Shown here: one piece after another, positions 44,807-53,491 of the stretch
Numbering within the stretch: the first letter of the stretch is position 1
Layout of the letters: every line of letters begins with the position of its first letter
NCBI RefSeq assembly: GCF_002760435.1
Contig: NZ_AUUU01000039.1
Location: 62,001-126,000, forward strand
Length of the DNA: 64,000 nucleotides
From: Clostridium sp. LS
GTDB taxonomy: Bacteria > Bacillota > Clostridia > Clostridiales > Clostridiaceae
Direction of reading: 5' to 3'
The notes under the pieces: model-generated
Databases searched by the model: none
What the model was told of the DNA's origin: nothing
The model's input: the letters and a program-made list of their open reading frames with translations, nothing else
Program-made: the position numbers and the translations under genes

Positions 44807-45694
44807 TTAAGTAGATATTTTAAACCAAGTTTCCATATAAGAAGAGTCTGGCGTTATATCAAAATAGAGTTCAACCATAAGAGCTTCTAGGGCAATTTTG
44901 TTATTAGGAAACCATATACTATACATATACTGTAAAGACTTACCAAGAGCGTTTGTTGTTAGTGCAAGAAAATTTTCTGCCTCAAAAGAACAAACAATAT
45001 AGTATCCACTTGGCATTATAAATTGCTCAAAATTCTGGATGTTATCAGAATTATTTACTTCTGCTCCCACAAAATAATTAAGATTTTCTGGTACAGTGCC
45101 TGGCCTGCCAACGCCTATTTCATTACCGCCTTTTATAAAAATATCAGTAGAATTTTTCTTGCTGTGAAAATCATTCCATAATTCAGCCAAATAATTTATG
45201 CTTGGATTATTAGAGAGAAAGGTTTCCATTGATATCCCTGCAAATATACGGTCATTTGATAACTGTCTGCGACTAATTTCTAAAACCATCCCATCAGCTA
45301 CAAGTGGAATATTTTCGCCAATCAAACGATATTTTAAAGAAATATCAGGCTTGTTAAAATGTTTTAATAGCCTTGGCTGCTTGCGGTATGCTTCTGGTGT
45401 CAATTTATAGGCTTCTTTAAAGTTACGTGTAAATGTTTCGTGATTCTCAAATCCAACTTTTACAGCAATATCAAGAATTTTACAATTGGTATTTTCCAAA
45501 AGCTCAGCAGCTTTTGCTAAACGTCTTAATTTTACATATTCCATTACCGATTTCCCGACTAATCGACTAAATAATCGTTGAAAGTAAAAAGGAGAAAGAC
45601 ATGCTATTTCCGCTAAATTGTTTATTTCGATTTTTTCCTCATAACTATTTTCAATATAATTTATAGTTCTTTGAATATATTCCCATGATTCCAT
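44807..45694 (-). CDS. AraC-family regulator with GyrI-like effector domain
   Basis: The N-terminal 105 residues have two helix-turn-helix motifs (INNLAEIACLSPFYFQRLFSRLVG and ILDIAVKVGFENHETFTRNFKEAY). Residues 115-295 resemble GyrI/Rob-type small-molecule binding domains (YFVGAEV, MPSGYYIVCSF, YMETWFKI). It is therefore a sensor-activator for a small ligand. AGGAGGTG precedes ATG 45694. Paired with DUF3788. Confidence 0.87.
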   Translation of the reverse strand: MESWEYIQRTINYIENSYEEKIEINNLAEIACLSPFYFQRLFSRLVGKSVMEYVKLRRLAKAAELLENTNCKILDIAVKVGFENHETFTRNFKEAYKLTPEAYRKQPRLLKHFNKPDISLKYRLIGENIPLVADGMVLEISRRQLSNDRIFAGISMETFLSNNPSINYLAELWNDFHSKKNSTDIFIKGGNEIGVGRPGTVPENLNYFVGAEVNNSDNIQNFEQFIMPSGYYIVCSFEAENFLALTTNALGKSLQYMYSIWFPNNKIALEALMVELYFDITPDSSYMETWFKIST

Positions 45695-45849
45695 GAGCAA
45701 CACCTCCTGTAATCATAGTATCATCATTTTTAATATTTTTCTTGACGTACAATGCCTAATATAAATAATCTTATTTCATGCCTTCGTATTATCATACACC
45801 GATTATAGCATAAATTGTAAATATCACATTTTACGAATAATACTTTTAA

Positions 45850-46176
45850 TTACTTTGGATCTATCTCTAATTCACCATCTCCAGCTATTACAATTATGTA
45901 ACTAGGCAGTATAGGTACCATATCAGTTCTTTCTGAATTAGCTTCTATTTTTGTACTTTGTATTATGGCATAATCTTCATTAAAAACTAATAAGCGAATG
46001 TTGTTGTTTTTAGAAATATTTTTAATAGTATAAATACCGTCTTTTGAAGGCTTAAGATCATTTATAGTATAAATACCTTCCTTAAATGTATTAGCGATTG
46101 CAAATGCAGTTTTTAATCCAATTATATTAAATGATATGACAAAAAAAATTAAAAATAAAACCACATATTTCTTCAT
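45850..46176 (-). CDS. Small secreted protein, copy 2 of a tandem pair
   Basis: Signal peptide (YVVLFLIFFVISFNIIGLKTAFA) followed by about 80 residues of predicted beta structure (DGIYTIKNISKNNNIRLLVFNE). It is clearly homologous to the neighbour at 46219: KEGIYTI versus TQGIYKV, IYTIKNI versus IYTIENI, VIAGDGELEI versus VIVGKGEVKI. No lipobox or anchor. No known family. AAGGAGATG precedes the start. Confidence 0.75.
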   Translation of the reverse strand: MKKYVVLFLIFFVISFNIIGLKTAFAIANTFKEGIYTINDLKPSKDGIYTIKNISKNNNIRLLVFNEDYAIIQSTKIEANSERTDMVPILPSYIIVIAGDGELEIDPK

Positions 46177-46218
46177 AGGGCATCTCCTTTTAGTTAAATT
46201 ATTATGAAAAATATAGTA

Positions 46219-46548
46219 TTAATCTTTTGGAAAGATTTTCACTTCTCCTTTACCAACAATTACTACTTTAAAATTATCTTTGACTGGTATTGTATCAATC
46301 TTTGGTGACTTAGGTAATAATCTTACACCTTCAATTACATTTAAATTTTCATCTAAAATTGTTACATAAACATTATCTTGAGATTGAATATTTTCAATGG
46401 TATAAATATGATTTTTCGACTTACCAAAATTAGATACTTTATAAATACCTTGAGTATAGATATTATCAGTTGCAAATGCCGATTTTAATTTAAATATACT
46501 AAATGATACACATAGAAAAATTAAGAATAAAATAATAGACTTCTTCAT
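46219..46548 (-). CDS. Small secreted protein, copy 1 of a tandem pair
   Basis: A 109-residue product with signal peptide (SIILFLIFLCVSFSIFKLKSAFA) and a small beta-rich domain; 42 bases separate it from its paralogue downstream. The sugar-binding protein gene at 46611 lies just upstream in the same direction, and its own start region resembles theirs, so the three may be expressed together. Function unknown. Confidence 0.75.
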   Translation of the reverse strand: MKKSIILFLIFLCVSFSIFKLKSAFATDNIYTQGIYKVSNFGKSKNHIYTIENIQSQDNVYVTILDENLNVIEGVRLLPKSPKIDTIPVKDNFKVVIVGKGEVKIFPKD

Positions 46549-46610
46549 TATACCAACACCTTTCGGATCTTTTTTGTAACAGTTAGAATAATATCCCTGT
46601 GTATTTTAAT

Positions 46611-47678
46611 TTATAAATGTGAACTAGCAAATATATTTATATAAAAATAACCTTTATGAGGAAGACGAATTGAAACTAGAGTACTATCAAGTGAATATTG
46701 CGTACCTTCAACAGGATTTTTTCCTTTAATCATATTCATTCCACAAGCATATAAAGCGTCAGCATAACCTCTAGCATCTTGATAAACTGAACCTAACATA
46801 TATTCTTTTTCAATTAATTCTTTAGCCACTGGTGTTACATCAACTCCAATAATTGGTATTGTTTTATTTTTATCTCCCTTATTATATCCATATTCTTGTA
46901 ACGCTCTAATAGCTCCAATAGCCATTGTATCATCATTTGAAATTATCACTTCTATTAAATCCTTATATTTATCAAATTCTGATTTTGTAGCATTATACGC
47001 TAAACCCTCATTCCAATTACAAATTTTAAGTGAAACTTGTTGAGTTTTTATTCCAGCTTTTTCAATTGTTGATACAGAGTATTTTGTTCTTTGAATTGCT
47101 TCAGTATTGTCCCCCTCACCTTCTAACATAAAATATTGCATTATATTATCCTTATTTTTATCAATATATTCTTTACTAGTAGTCCATGCATCAATAAGCA
47201 TTTTTCCTTGAAGTTCACCGGCAGTTGCTGCATCTGTGCCTATATATAATGCTTTACTATAAGATTGAATCGGTACTGGTGTAAGTGGTTCTCTGTTAAA
47301 AAAAATTACTGGAATATTATGTTCTTTTATCCTATCTATAACTGTTTTTGAATATGCTCTATCAACTATATTCATTAATATAAGATCGGTTCCTTCTTGT
47401 AGCACTTTGTCAAGTTCTTCATATTGAACTGCTTGATTTGTTTTGCCATCATAGAATATAAATTCAACCTTTCCTTGGTTCTCTTTTTGAACTTCCTCTA
47501 AATTTTGACGAATTTCAGAGATGAAATCATCAGTGAAATCTAATAAAAAGACTGATACTTTTGCAGGTTTTATTTCTGCAAAAGCTGTACTTTCAAATTT
47601 TACTCTATAGTCAAATGATATACTATTTATAAAAGATATTATTAAAATTAGTGATAATATTCTTTTTAATATTCTCAT
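46611..47678 (-). CDS. Galactose/glucose-type periplasmic-binding protein, solitary
   Basis: A 355-residue MglB-like protein, paralogous to 42927-43973 over its whole length (shared QYxxLxGxxD, RTKYS, CNWNE, SNDDTMAIGAI/SNNDAMAIGAI). The signal sequence (ILSLILIISFINSISF) lacks a lipobox. The VLND loop reads VYQDARG. No transport genes are adjacent; the next genes downstream are the twin secreted proteins. Substrate, presumably a hexose, is inferred. Confidence 0.85.
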   Translation of the reverse strand: MRILKRILSLILIISFINSISFDYRVKFESTAFAEIKPAKVSVFLLDFTDDFISEIRQNLEEVQKENQGKVEFIFYDGKTNQAVQYEELDKVLQEGTDLILMNIVDRAYSKTVIDRIKEHNIPVIFFNREPLTPVPIQSYSKALYIGTDAATAGELQGKMLIDAWTTSKEYIDKNKDNIMQYFMLEGEGDNTEAIQRTKYSVSTIEKAGIKTQQVSLKICNWNEGLAYNATKSEFDKYKDLIEVIISNDDTMAIGAIRALQEYGYNKGDKNKTIPIIGVDVTPVAKELIEKEYMLGSVYQDARGYADALYACGMNMIKGKNPVEGTQYSLDSTLVSIRLPHKGYFYINIFASSHL

Positions 47679-47867
47679 TTTAGCCTCCTAAATTATTAAG
47701 AAAATTAGAAATTATTAGTTTAAAATTCTTTATAATATTATAGTTATCTTGAGTTAAATCAGAAAAATTTATGCAAAATATGCTTTATGATTATATTCTT
47801 GAAACCTAAGATATACTTAATAATTACAAACAGTGTTTTGAATAATATTTATTTAGAAATAAAATAA

Positions 47868-47904
47868 GTCTAACCTTGTGACATAAATTAGCACATGGTT
47901 AGAC
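47868..47904 (-). terminator. Rho-independent terminator
   Basis: GTCTAACC (47868-47875) pairs with GGTTAGAC (47897-47904), extended by GTG with CAC; U-rich on the minus strand. Ends the cupin gene. Confidence 0.75.
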
Positions 47905-47938
47905 AATATATCTTTTATTTTCAGTTTTATTTCTAGAC

Positions 47939-48529
47939 TTATTCAGTAGGTTTAGTCACATGAACTACGCCATGAGGATGCTGAGGTGGTGCATAGATAG
48001 AGTATACTTTAAGAGGCTTATTGCCTGTGTTAATAATATTATGCCAGGTACCAGCAGGTATCATGATTGCAAAGTCACCACGTGCTTTTGCTTGAAAATC
48101 TAAATTGTCTTTACTTAATCCCATTTTAACAACTCCCTGCCCGTCTTCAATGCGTATGAATTGATCAGTGTCTGGATGAATTTCTAAACCTATATCATCG
48201 CCTACTTTGATACTCATCAAAGTAACTTGAAGATGTTCTCCAGTCCATAAACCCGTACGGAAATTATTGTTTTGTTCGGTAGCTTTCTCAATATTAATTA
48301 CTAGAGGCCGTGGACCGTAATCCTGTAAAACCATTTGGTTTTTGCCCATAGCTGATTGTGAGGTATCAGCTCTTGAACAGTTCTCCATTTCATCAAAAAG
48401 CGCAGTATATGGGACATATCTAAAATTAGAGCACGGATATGTCCAATTCTCATTGCATGTGTCATATGGATCATAACTTAATGTATCATTAGAATAATTA
48501 TCCCCTGGATTCATTCTATAATTATACAT
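47939..48529 (-). CDS. Cupin-domain protein
   Basis: Residues 1-70 are Tyr/Asn/Asp-rich with several cysteines. Residues 75-190 form a single cupin: GDDIGLEIHPDTDQFIRIEDGQG is motif 1 (G-x5-HxD-x4-E-like) and GDFAIMIPAGTWHNIINTG is motif 2, giving a metal-binding barrel with His residues. Clostridial homologues with this layout are uncharacterised. ATG 48529 follows GGAAG. Enzyme or sugar-binding role is unknown. Confidence 0.85.
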   Translation of the reverse strand: MYNYRMNPGDNYSNDTLSYDPYDTCNENWTYPCSNFRYVPYTALFDEMENCSRADTSQSAMGKNQMVLQDYGPRPLVINIEKATEQNNNFRTGLWTGEHLQVTLMSIKVGDDIGLEIHPDTDQFIRIEDGQGVVKMGLSKDNLDFQAKARGDFAIMIPAGTWHNIINTGNKPLKVYSIYAPPQHPHGVVHVTKPTE

Positions 48530-48715
48530 ATTTTATCTTCCTTGCTATAGTATTTTAGAATTATAATATGTTTCAGTTTTTCAAAATGTGCTGTATTAGT
48601 TGTAGCTAATTCGTATTTTTAATAATATTTCTAAGGCATAAAGTTATTATAAACAGCACTTATTTTCTAAAAATTCCGTATTTTCATATAACATGGAAAA
48701 GAAATTTGGACTTTT

Positions 48716-48754
48716 ATTTTGGGGTAATACCAGCAGCTCTGTAACCAGGGGCAA
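48716..48754 (-). pseudogene. Possible 13-residue gene tail
   Basis: The minus strand reads FAPGYRAAGITPK then TAA at 48716-48718, a credible protein C-terminus with no body; only the downstream hairpin of the MmyB-like gene lies upstream. It may be the end of a deleted gene. Weak evidence. Confidence 0.2.
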
Positions 48755-48756
48755 AG

Positions 48757-48783
48757 TAAAAAGTCCTTAAAGGACTTTTACTT
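48757..48783 (-). terminator. Terminator-like hairpin
   Basis: GTAAAAAGTCCTT (48756-48768) pairs with AAGGACTTTTAC (48770-48781) just after the stop of the MmyB-like pseudogene. Confidence 0.6.
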
Positions 48784-48797
48784 TTAAATTATCTATT

Positions 48798-49560
48798 TTA
48801 TTTTTCTAGTAACTCTTTTACTTTTATATCAGTATCTGTTCCCGAAAAAGGAGTGTACACAATCAGGTTCAAATTAGAATTATCGGAAACATCAAAACTA
48901 CTAAACTCAAAGATCATTGTCCCCACGATTGGATGTTCGAGTTTCTTATAAAATTCGTTTTTCTTTTGAACATCATGTTCTGGCCACCATAAACTAAATT
49001 CTTTGCTTCTTTTCTTAATATCTTCAATAAATTTAGAAAACCATGGATTATCAATATATTTTACTGTAGTTGACCGAAATCTTGCAAGCATCCCTCTTGC
49101 ATGGAACTCCCAGTCTATAAATAGTTTCTTATAATCATCATGATTAAACATTATCCAAACCATATTTCTCTGGGACTCATCTATTTTATTAAAATCACAG
49201 AATACAACACTTGCTGCTTTATTCCATGAAATAATATTCCACTTTGTATCCATAATAAAAGATGGACTTAATATTAAATTATCTAGTACATGCTGTAGCA
49301 TTGGACTTACAGATCTTTGCAATGGTGGAATATCTGCTGGAGGTACTTGTCTTACCAAATCGTAAATATAAATTCGTTCTTGTTCATCAAGCATCAATAC
49401 TCTACATAAACTTTCTAATACTGCTGAGGATACTTTTATAGATCGTCCTTGTTCAAGCCAAGTTTACCAAGTTAATCCTATGCCCGCAAGAGATGCTAGC
49501 TCTTCTAGTCTTTAAAAAATCTCCTAGTGCTTTATAGTGGTGTCTCCAGCAATTTAACAT
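48798..49560 (-). pseudogene. MmyB-like XRE-family regulator, degraded in its DNA-binding domain
   Basis: The C-terminal ligand-binding part is intact (about 200 residues from 49397; RQVPPADIPPLQRSVSPMLQ, SWNKAASVVF), as in MmyB-like regulators (PF17765). Upstream, ATG 49560 opens a frame encoding KALGDFLKTRR, the usual start of the XRE domain. It then runs into EELASLAGIGLTW-stop-TWLEQGR in another frame: the segment between TRR and REELA is missing and the Tyr of the WYTWLEQGR motif is a TAA. So an internal deletion with frameshift plus a nonsense codon remove DNA binding. Confidence 0.8.
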
Positions 49561-49615
49561 TTTTATACACTAAGGGAATAAAAATCTCAAAATGGGGTAC
49601 GGCAACGATTCGAAA

Positions 49616-49707
49616 AACAGCCACAAGACAGTATTTACCATTTAAAATAGAATTGGTACTACTATTTTGTGGCTGTTATGACGTTTTATTAGAAAATTAC
49701 GTCATAA
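49616..49707. other. Two overlapping inverted repeats
   Basis: AACAGCCACAA (49616-49626) pairs with TTGTGGCTGTT (49667-49677); immediately after, TTATGACGT (49676-49684) pairs with ACGTCATAA (49699-49707). The first may be a terminator with a long loop; the second looks like an operator. No gene reads through this stretch credibly. Confidence 0.45.
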
Positions 49708-49767
49708 CGTCTATTGACTAATATATGTAATTTTCTTAACCAATATCTTTTTATTATGATAGTAGTC

Positions 49768-49816
49768 TTGACAAAATATACAATAACGAATAATCTATAA
49801 TTAGAGCTCTAATTAT
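49768..49816 (+). promoter_or_regulatory. Promoter and MarR-type palindromic operator
   Basis: TTGACA (49768-49773), a 17-base spacer and TAATCT (49791-49796) form a good sigma-A promoter. It is followed at once by the perfect 20-bp palindrome ATAATTAGAGCTCTAATTAT (49797-49816), over the transcription start and 8 bases before the marR start, the expected position for autorepression. Confidence 0.85.
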
Positions 49817-49824
49817 TAGAGGGG

Positions 49825-50286
49825 GTGAATATTATTAAAAGTTCTAGTATTCTTACAGAAAAAATTGCATGGCTTTTTCTGGAGTGGAGAAGATTTAACC
49901 AAAAAAGATTAGTTATCTATGATATTACTCTTCAACAAAGGGCACTCTTAAACGAGCTTAACAAAAATGAATTCCTGGCACCGAATGAAATAGCAGATTA
50001 TTTGCATTGTGACCGTCCCACTGCCTCATTTATCATTAAAAACCTGGAAAAGAAAGGTTGGATTTATCGAAAGAAAGACGAAAAAAATGCAAAATATCAT
50101 AAGATAATAATTTCAGAAAATGGTAAAGAGGTTTTACAAAGAGTTAATTCCTCAGTTCCACCGATTAAAATAAGCCCATTTGATGTGCTAACCTCTGAAG
50201 AAAGCAATCAACTATTTTATTTGCTAAAAAAATGTGAAGATAGAATGAAAGAAATAACACATTTAAAGGAGAATAACAATGAATAA
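49825..50286 (+). CDS. MarR-family transcriptional regulator
   Basis: A 153-residue winged-helix regulator: LAPNEIADYLHCDRPTASFIIKNLEKKGWIYRKKDEKNAK is the recognition helix and wing. The GTG start at 49825 is only 1-3 bases from the AGAGGGGG site; an ATT at 49831 or 49834 has better spacing, so the start is uncertain. It overlaps the nitroreductase gene by 8 bases and probably represses the operon through the 20-bp palindrome. Confidence 0.88.
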   Translation: MNIIKSSSILTEKIAWLFLEWRRFNQKRLVIYDITLQQRALLNELNKNEFLAPNEIADYLHCDRPTASFIIKNLEKKGWIYRKKDEKNAKYHKIIISENGKEVLQRVNSSVPPIKISPFDVLTSEESNQLFYLLKKCEDRMKEITHLKENNNE

Positions 50287-51052
50287 AGTATTAGAAACAA
50301 TTTATAGCCTACACGCTGTACACGGAAATTTCACATCCAAGCCCATTGAAGAAGAAAAAATTAGAACTATTTTAGATGCCTGTGTCAATGCTCAGAATGC
50401 CTCAAATAGACAAAGCTATTCAATTATTGTAATCAGAGGTGAAGAGAATGTGCAAAAGATTATTAGTTGTGGTTACAAAGCACCAATTGCACTCCTTTTC
50501 TGCGTTGATTTTAATAGAATACATGATATAGGAGAGTACCTGGGTTATCCAAGCGACAATGATAACTTATTTAGCTACCTGACTGCACATACTGATGCTG
50601 TTTTAGCAGCACAGACTGCTATTATGGCTGCAACTTCACTAGAACTAGGGACTCTTTGTACAAACAGTATACATACTTTATATCGTAAAAATCTTATTGA
50701 TTTGTATAAAGAATTAAATCTACCAGATGAACATTTTTTCCCTGTAACTGCTTTATTGATTGGTTATGAAGATAAAACCAATGTCCCTAATTATAAAAAC
50801 GGTAGACTTAAAGATGCTGGAATTGTACATTATGATACCTATAAGAAGCTTACAGCAGAAGAAAAGGAATCAATAATAGAAACTGTAAACAATCCAGAAA
50901 ATCATTTTAGTACCAAAGGAAGAGAAAAAGGAAATTGTGATACTTACCTTGAATTTTACTATACTAAATGGGCACCACCTAAAAAAGCCGAAGTCATAGA
51001 AAAAATGGATGCTATGTTGTATGAAAAACTAACATCATTTATTAAAAAATAA
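50279..51052 (+). CDS. Nitroreductase-family protein
   Basis: A 257-residue FMN-dependent NAD(P)H oxidoreductase with the family start SLHAVHGNFTSKPIEEEKIRTILDACVNAQNASNRQSY (FMN phosphate contact in the RQSY area) and a central ALEL segment (MAATSLELGTLCTNSI). It reduces nitro compounds, quinones or flavins; substrate unknown. The overlap with marR (ATGAATAA) indicates translational coupling and regulation by that protein. Confidence 0.87.
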   Translation: MNKVLETIYSLHAVHGNFTSKPIEEEKIRTILDACVNAQNASNRQSYSIIVIRGEENVQKIISCGYKAPIALLFCVDFNRIHDIGEYLGYPSDNDNLFSYLTAHTDAVLAAQTAIMAATSLELGTLCTNSIHTLYRKNLIDLYKELNLPDEHFFPVTALLIGYEDKTNVPNYKNGRLKDAGIVHYDTYKKLTAEEKESIIETVNNPENHFSTKGREKGNCDTYLEFYYTKWAPPKKAEVIEKMDAMLYEKLTSFIKK

Positions 51053-51124
51053 TTTTTAGGTTCCTTGGAATCAAGCATAGAATCCCTTATTAAATGGCCA
51101 TTATTAATAGTCGACATGAATGAA

Positions 51125-51167
51125 AACAGACTACATTATGAAAGTAAACTCCATAATGTAGTCTGTT
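51125..51167 (+). terminator. Rho-independent terminator
   Basis: AACAGACTACATTATG (51125-51140) pairs perfectly with CATAATGTAGTCTGTT (51152-51167), followed by CTTATTTC. It ends the marR-nitroreductase operon. Confidence 0.9.
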
Positions 51168-51228
51168 CTTATTTCATTATCAATTGGTAAACATTATCCT
51201 ACATATAGGGGTAGTGGTAGCATCCGTG

Positions 51229-51372
51229 TCATGTACTGAAAAGATAACCGAATGTTTTTCTACAAGTATGAGTGCCAATCTCACCTGAAATTATGATTCC
51301 GGTTTTATCATCTATTTCAATAATTCCAACGTTCTGAAGCTTAAAAACTTTGACCCTGATTACACAGATGCT
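51229..51372 (-). pseudogene. Tyrosine-recombinase (integrase) fragment
   Basis: The minus strand encodes GEIGTHTCRKTFGY before a stop at 51229-51231. GTHTxRKTFGY is the conserved box carrying the catalytic His-x-x-Arg of phage and ICE integrases. About 30 preceding residues (NVGIIEIDDKTG) continue the frame, without a start. The C-terminal Tyr region is absent. A deletion remnant of an integrated element is the likely origin. Confidence 0.5.
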
Positions 51373-51381
51373 GGTATTACC

Positions 51382-52482
51382 CTATTTGGGAATAAGTCTA
51401 ATAATTCTATCATCATTTACACTAGGATTTCCTCTACCATCTCTATTACTAGTCGTTAGGTAAATAGACCCATCTTTATTCTCCGTAACTTCACGTAAAC
51501 GTCCATATTCATTCTTAAACAGTGATTCTATATTAATAACTTTAGTTCCATTTCCATTTAGAGATAGGGAAAGTAATTGTTGTCCACGTAAAGCCGCTAC
51601 AAGCAAATTTCCTTTCCATGGTCCTTTTCTTACAAAGCTAATCCCTGATGGTGCCCAGGTTTCATCTCCACTTTGTATTAATGGTTTTTGAGTTTTAGTT
51701 TCTGAGGATTCTATATCTCCCTGCACAAGAGGCCATCCATAATTTGCGCCTGGCTTAATTATATTTATTTCGTCATGAGCTATTTGTCCATGTTCTGATT
51801 CATACAGGACATTATCTGAGTTCCAGGCTAAACCTTCTGGGTTTCGATGTCCTAGGCTATAAATTGGTGAATTAGCAAATGGATTATCAATAGGAATTAT
51901 TCCATCTAATTCTATTCGAAGTATTTTTCCAGCTGTACTTGAGAGATCTTGAGCTAAAGAAGAATCTCCTGAATCTCCTGTTGTTATATATAATTTTTGA
52001 TCGGGGCCAACCTTTATTCTCCCTCCATTATGAATTCTCCCTCCTGGAATTTTATCCAAAATAATTTTGTCTATGACTGCATTATTGTTATTTTCAATCA
52101 ATCTAACTACACGATTAAACATAACCTCTCCCTGCCCATAAGAATGCATAACATACAGATAGTGATTTTGTGAATAATTAGGATCTAAAGCAATACCCAT
52201 TAAGCCGCCTTCACCTTGGCTTATAAAAGGTGGTCCAAATGTTATTAGTGGCTGAGTTTGAAGTTTTCCATCTTTAATTACCCTAATTGTACCTGATCGT
52301 TCTGTAACATAAAGAACACCATCATCACTTATAGCTATGGCCCAAGGAACATATAAATTTTCTGCAATTAATTGTATTTCATAAGGAAATTGTCTTGAGG
52401 CAGATGCTTTTATTGGGATATTATTTTTACCGCGTTTATCAAAAATTTTATTGGATAAAATACTATTAAGAAATTGTTTCAT
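51382..52482 (-). CDS. PQQ-dependent sugar dehydrogenase family beta-propeller
   Basis: This is a 366-residue soluble glucose/sorbosone dehydrogenase-type six-bladed propeller. Motifs: LYVPWAIAISDDGVLYVTER, GLMGIALDP, the catalytic His in GRIHNGGRIKVGPD, YITTGDSGD, LGHRNPEGLAW and SEHGQIAHDEIN. No signal peptide or lipobox is visible, unusual for the family, which acts outside the cell. No PQQ biosynthesis gene is nearby; an anaerobe would need external PQQ. ATG 52482 follows GGAGG; the longer frame begins within it. Confidence 0.85.
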   Translation of the reverse strand: MKQFLNSILSNKIFDKRGKNNIPIKASASRQFPYEIQLIAENLYVPWAIAISDDGVLYVTERSGTIRVIKDGKLQTQPLITFGPPFISQGEGGLMGIALDPNYSQNHYLYVMHSYGQGEVMFNRVVRLIENNNNAVIDKIILDKIPGGRIHNGGRIKVGPDQKLYITTGDSGDSSLAQDLSSTAGKILRIELDGIIPIDNPFANSPIYSLGHRNPEGLAWNSDNVLYESEHGQIAHDEINIIKPGANYGWPLVQGDIESSETKTQKPLIQSGDETWAPSGISFVRKGPWKGNLLVAALRGQQLLSLSLNGNGTKVINIESLFKNEYGRLREVTENKDGSIYLTTSNRDGRGNPSVNDDRIIRLIPK

Positions 52483-52577
52483 CTTGTTATCCTCCAAGCT
52501 AAAATATACATCTACTTATAATATCAAAAAAATAACTAGTTTATTTAGCAAAAGTAATAATACCATAATTACATTAG

Positions 52578-53288
52578 TTAAAATGACCACTCTCCTACCA
52601 CACGGTCATTTTCGCCTAGTGGCATTGCATCAAAACCATCATACATACTAACTATTTCATTTTCTGCAGAATCAATATCTGATACATTAATGTTTGTATC
52701 ATTTTTCCGTTTTTTATTTCCTTTCGTTCTCTTTTTACTCTTTAAAACAATTGGAATATTGCTTTGAGGAATATTTTTAGCTTTTACGTTTCTAATATTA
52801 TCATTTTCAATGCTTTTTATATTATAGTCATTTGATTTTTTCGTTACATTATTGCTTAATTTATTATCAGATGGTTTAGATTCATTATAAAAATCTTCTT
52901 TTAAAATCTCATCCTTTATTTTTATTTTATCTTTTTCTTCAATATACATATTTCTTTCCTTCACTTTGATATTTTGATGTTTAGCAAAATTTTTAACTCT
53001 ATAAATATTGCCTTTGGTAATTTCAAGCATCTCTAAATCTATAAACACATTTATTGCTAATTTAATTTGCTCAACATCTCTATTAAACTCTACAGCTAGA
53101 GTTTCAATAGTATATGGAATATTCTTGGACAAGTATAAATCTCCCTCCAAATTAACCTTTCCAGCTAAAACTACAAGCCTAGTCCAAACATAATGAATAA
53201 GGTCCCTTTCAGGTTTTAAATCTATAATTTTAAATTTTGTATCATCAAACATATCAACCCTAAATTTAACGTATTTTCTTTCTTTCAT
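52578..53288 (-). CDS. Phage replisome organiser N-terminal-like protein
   Basis: The first 105 residues (RKYVKFRVDMFDDTKFKIID, YVWTRLVVLAGKVN, YTIETLAVEFNRDVEQIKLAINVFIDLEMLEI) form the winged-helix domain of phage replisome organisers and DnaD-like proteins. The remainder is Lys/Asn/Ser-rich and disordered, ending in VGEWSF. Of three closely spaced ATGs, 53288 has the best distance from AAGGAG; 236 residues. It is a stand-alone gene with no phage genes beside it. Confidence 0.8.
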   Translation of the reverse strand: MKERKYVKFRVDMFDDTKFKIIDLKPERDLIHYVWTRLVVLAGKVNLEGDLYLSKNIPYTIETLAVEFNRDVEQIKLAINVFIDLEMLEITKGNIYRVKNFAKHQNIKVKERNMYIEEKDKIKIKDEILKEDFYNESKPSDNKLSNNVTKKSNDYNIKSIENDNIRNVKAKNIPQSNIPIVLKSKKRTKGNKKRKNDTNINVSDIDSAENEIVSMYDGFDAMPLGENDRVVGEWSF

Positions 53289-53415
53289 ATTCATCATTCT
53301 CCTTAAAATTTTATTATTTTTGAATTATTTTCATATAGGATATATGGTTAACATAAAGAATTTTCAAAATTTTTATAATAATTTTTTGACAAATCTAAAT
53401 TATAATTAAATAAAA

Positions 53416-53456
53416 AATAGGTGGTCTAACTTTAACTAAAATTTAGACTACCTATT
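53416..53456 (-). terminator. Rho-independent terminator
   Basis: AATAGGTGGTCTAA (53416-53429) pairs with TTAGACTACCTATT (53443-53456) with one G-T pair, followed on the minus strand by a U run. Ends the chorismate mutase gene. Confidence 0.85.
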
Positions 53457-53491
53457 ATTACATAAAAAATCACGATTTAATGTAAATACTT

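Larger units (their letters stand above)
51053..51381. other. Intergenic region with terminator and integrase remnant
   Basis: Holds the operon terminator (51125-51167) and the fragment listed at 51229-51372. The stretch 51060-51124 shows nothing I recognise. Confidence 0.5.

Noticed and set aside
49527..49721. Rightward 64-codon frame
   Set aside because: It has no ribosome site and its translation shows no protein-like pattern; it overlaps the start of the MmyB-like pseudogene and the inverted repeats.
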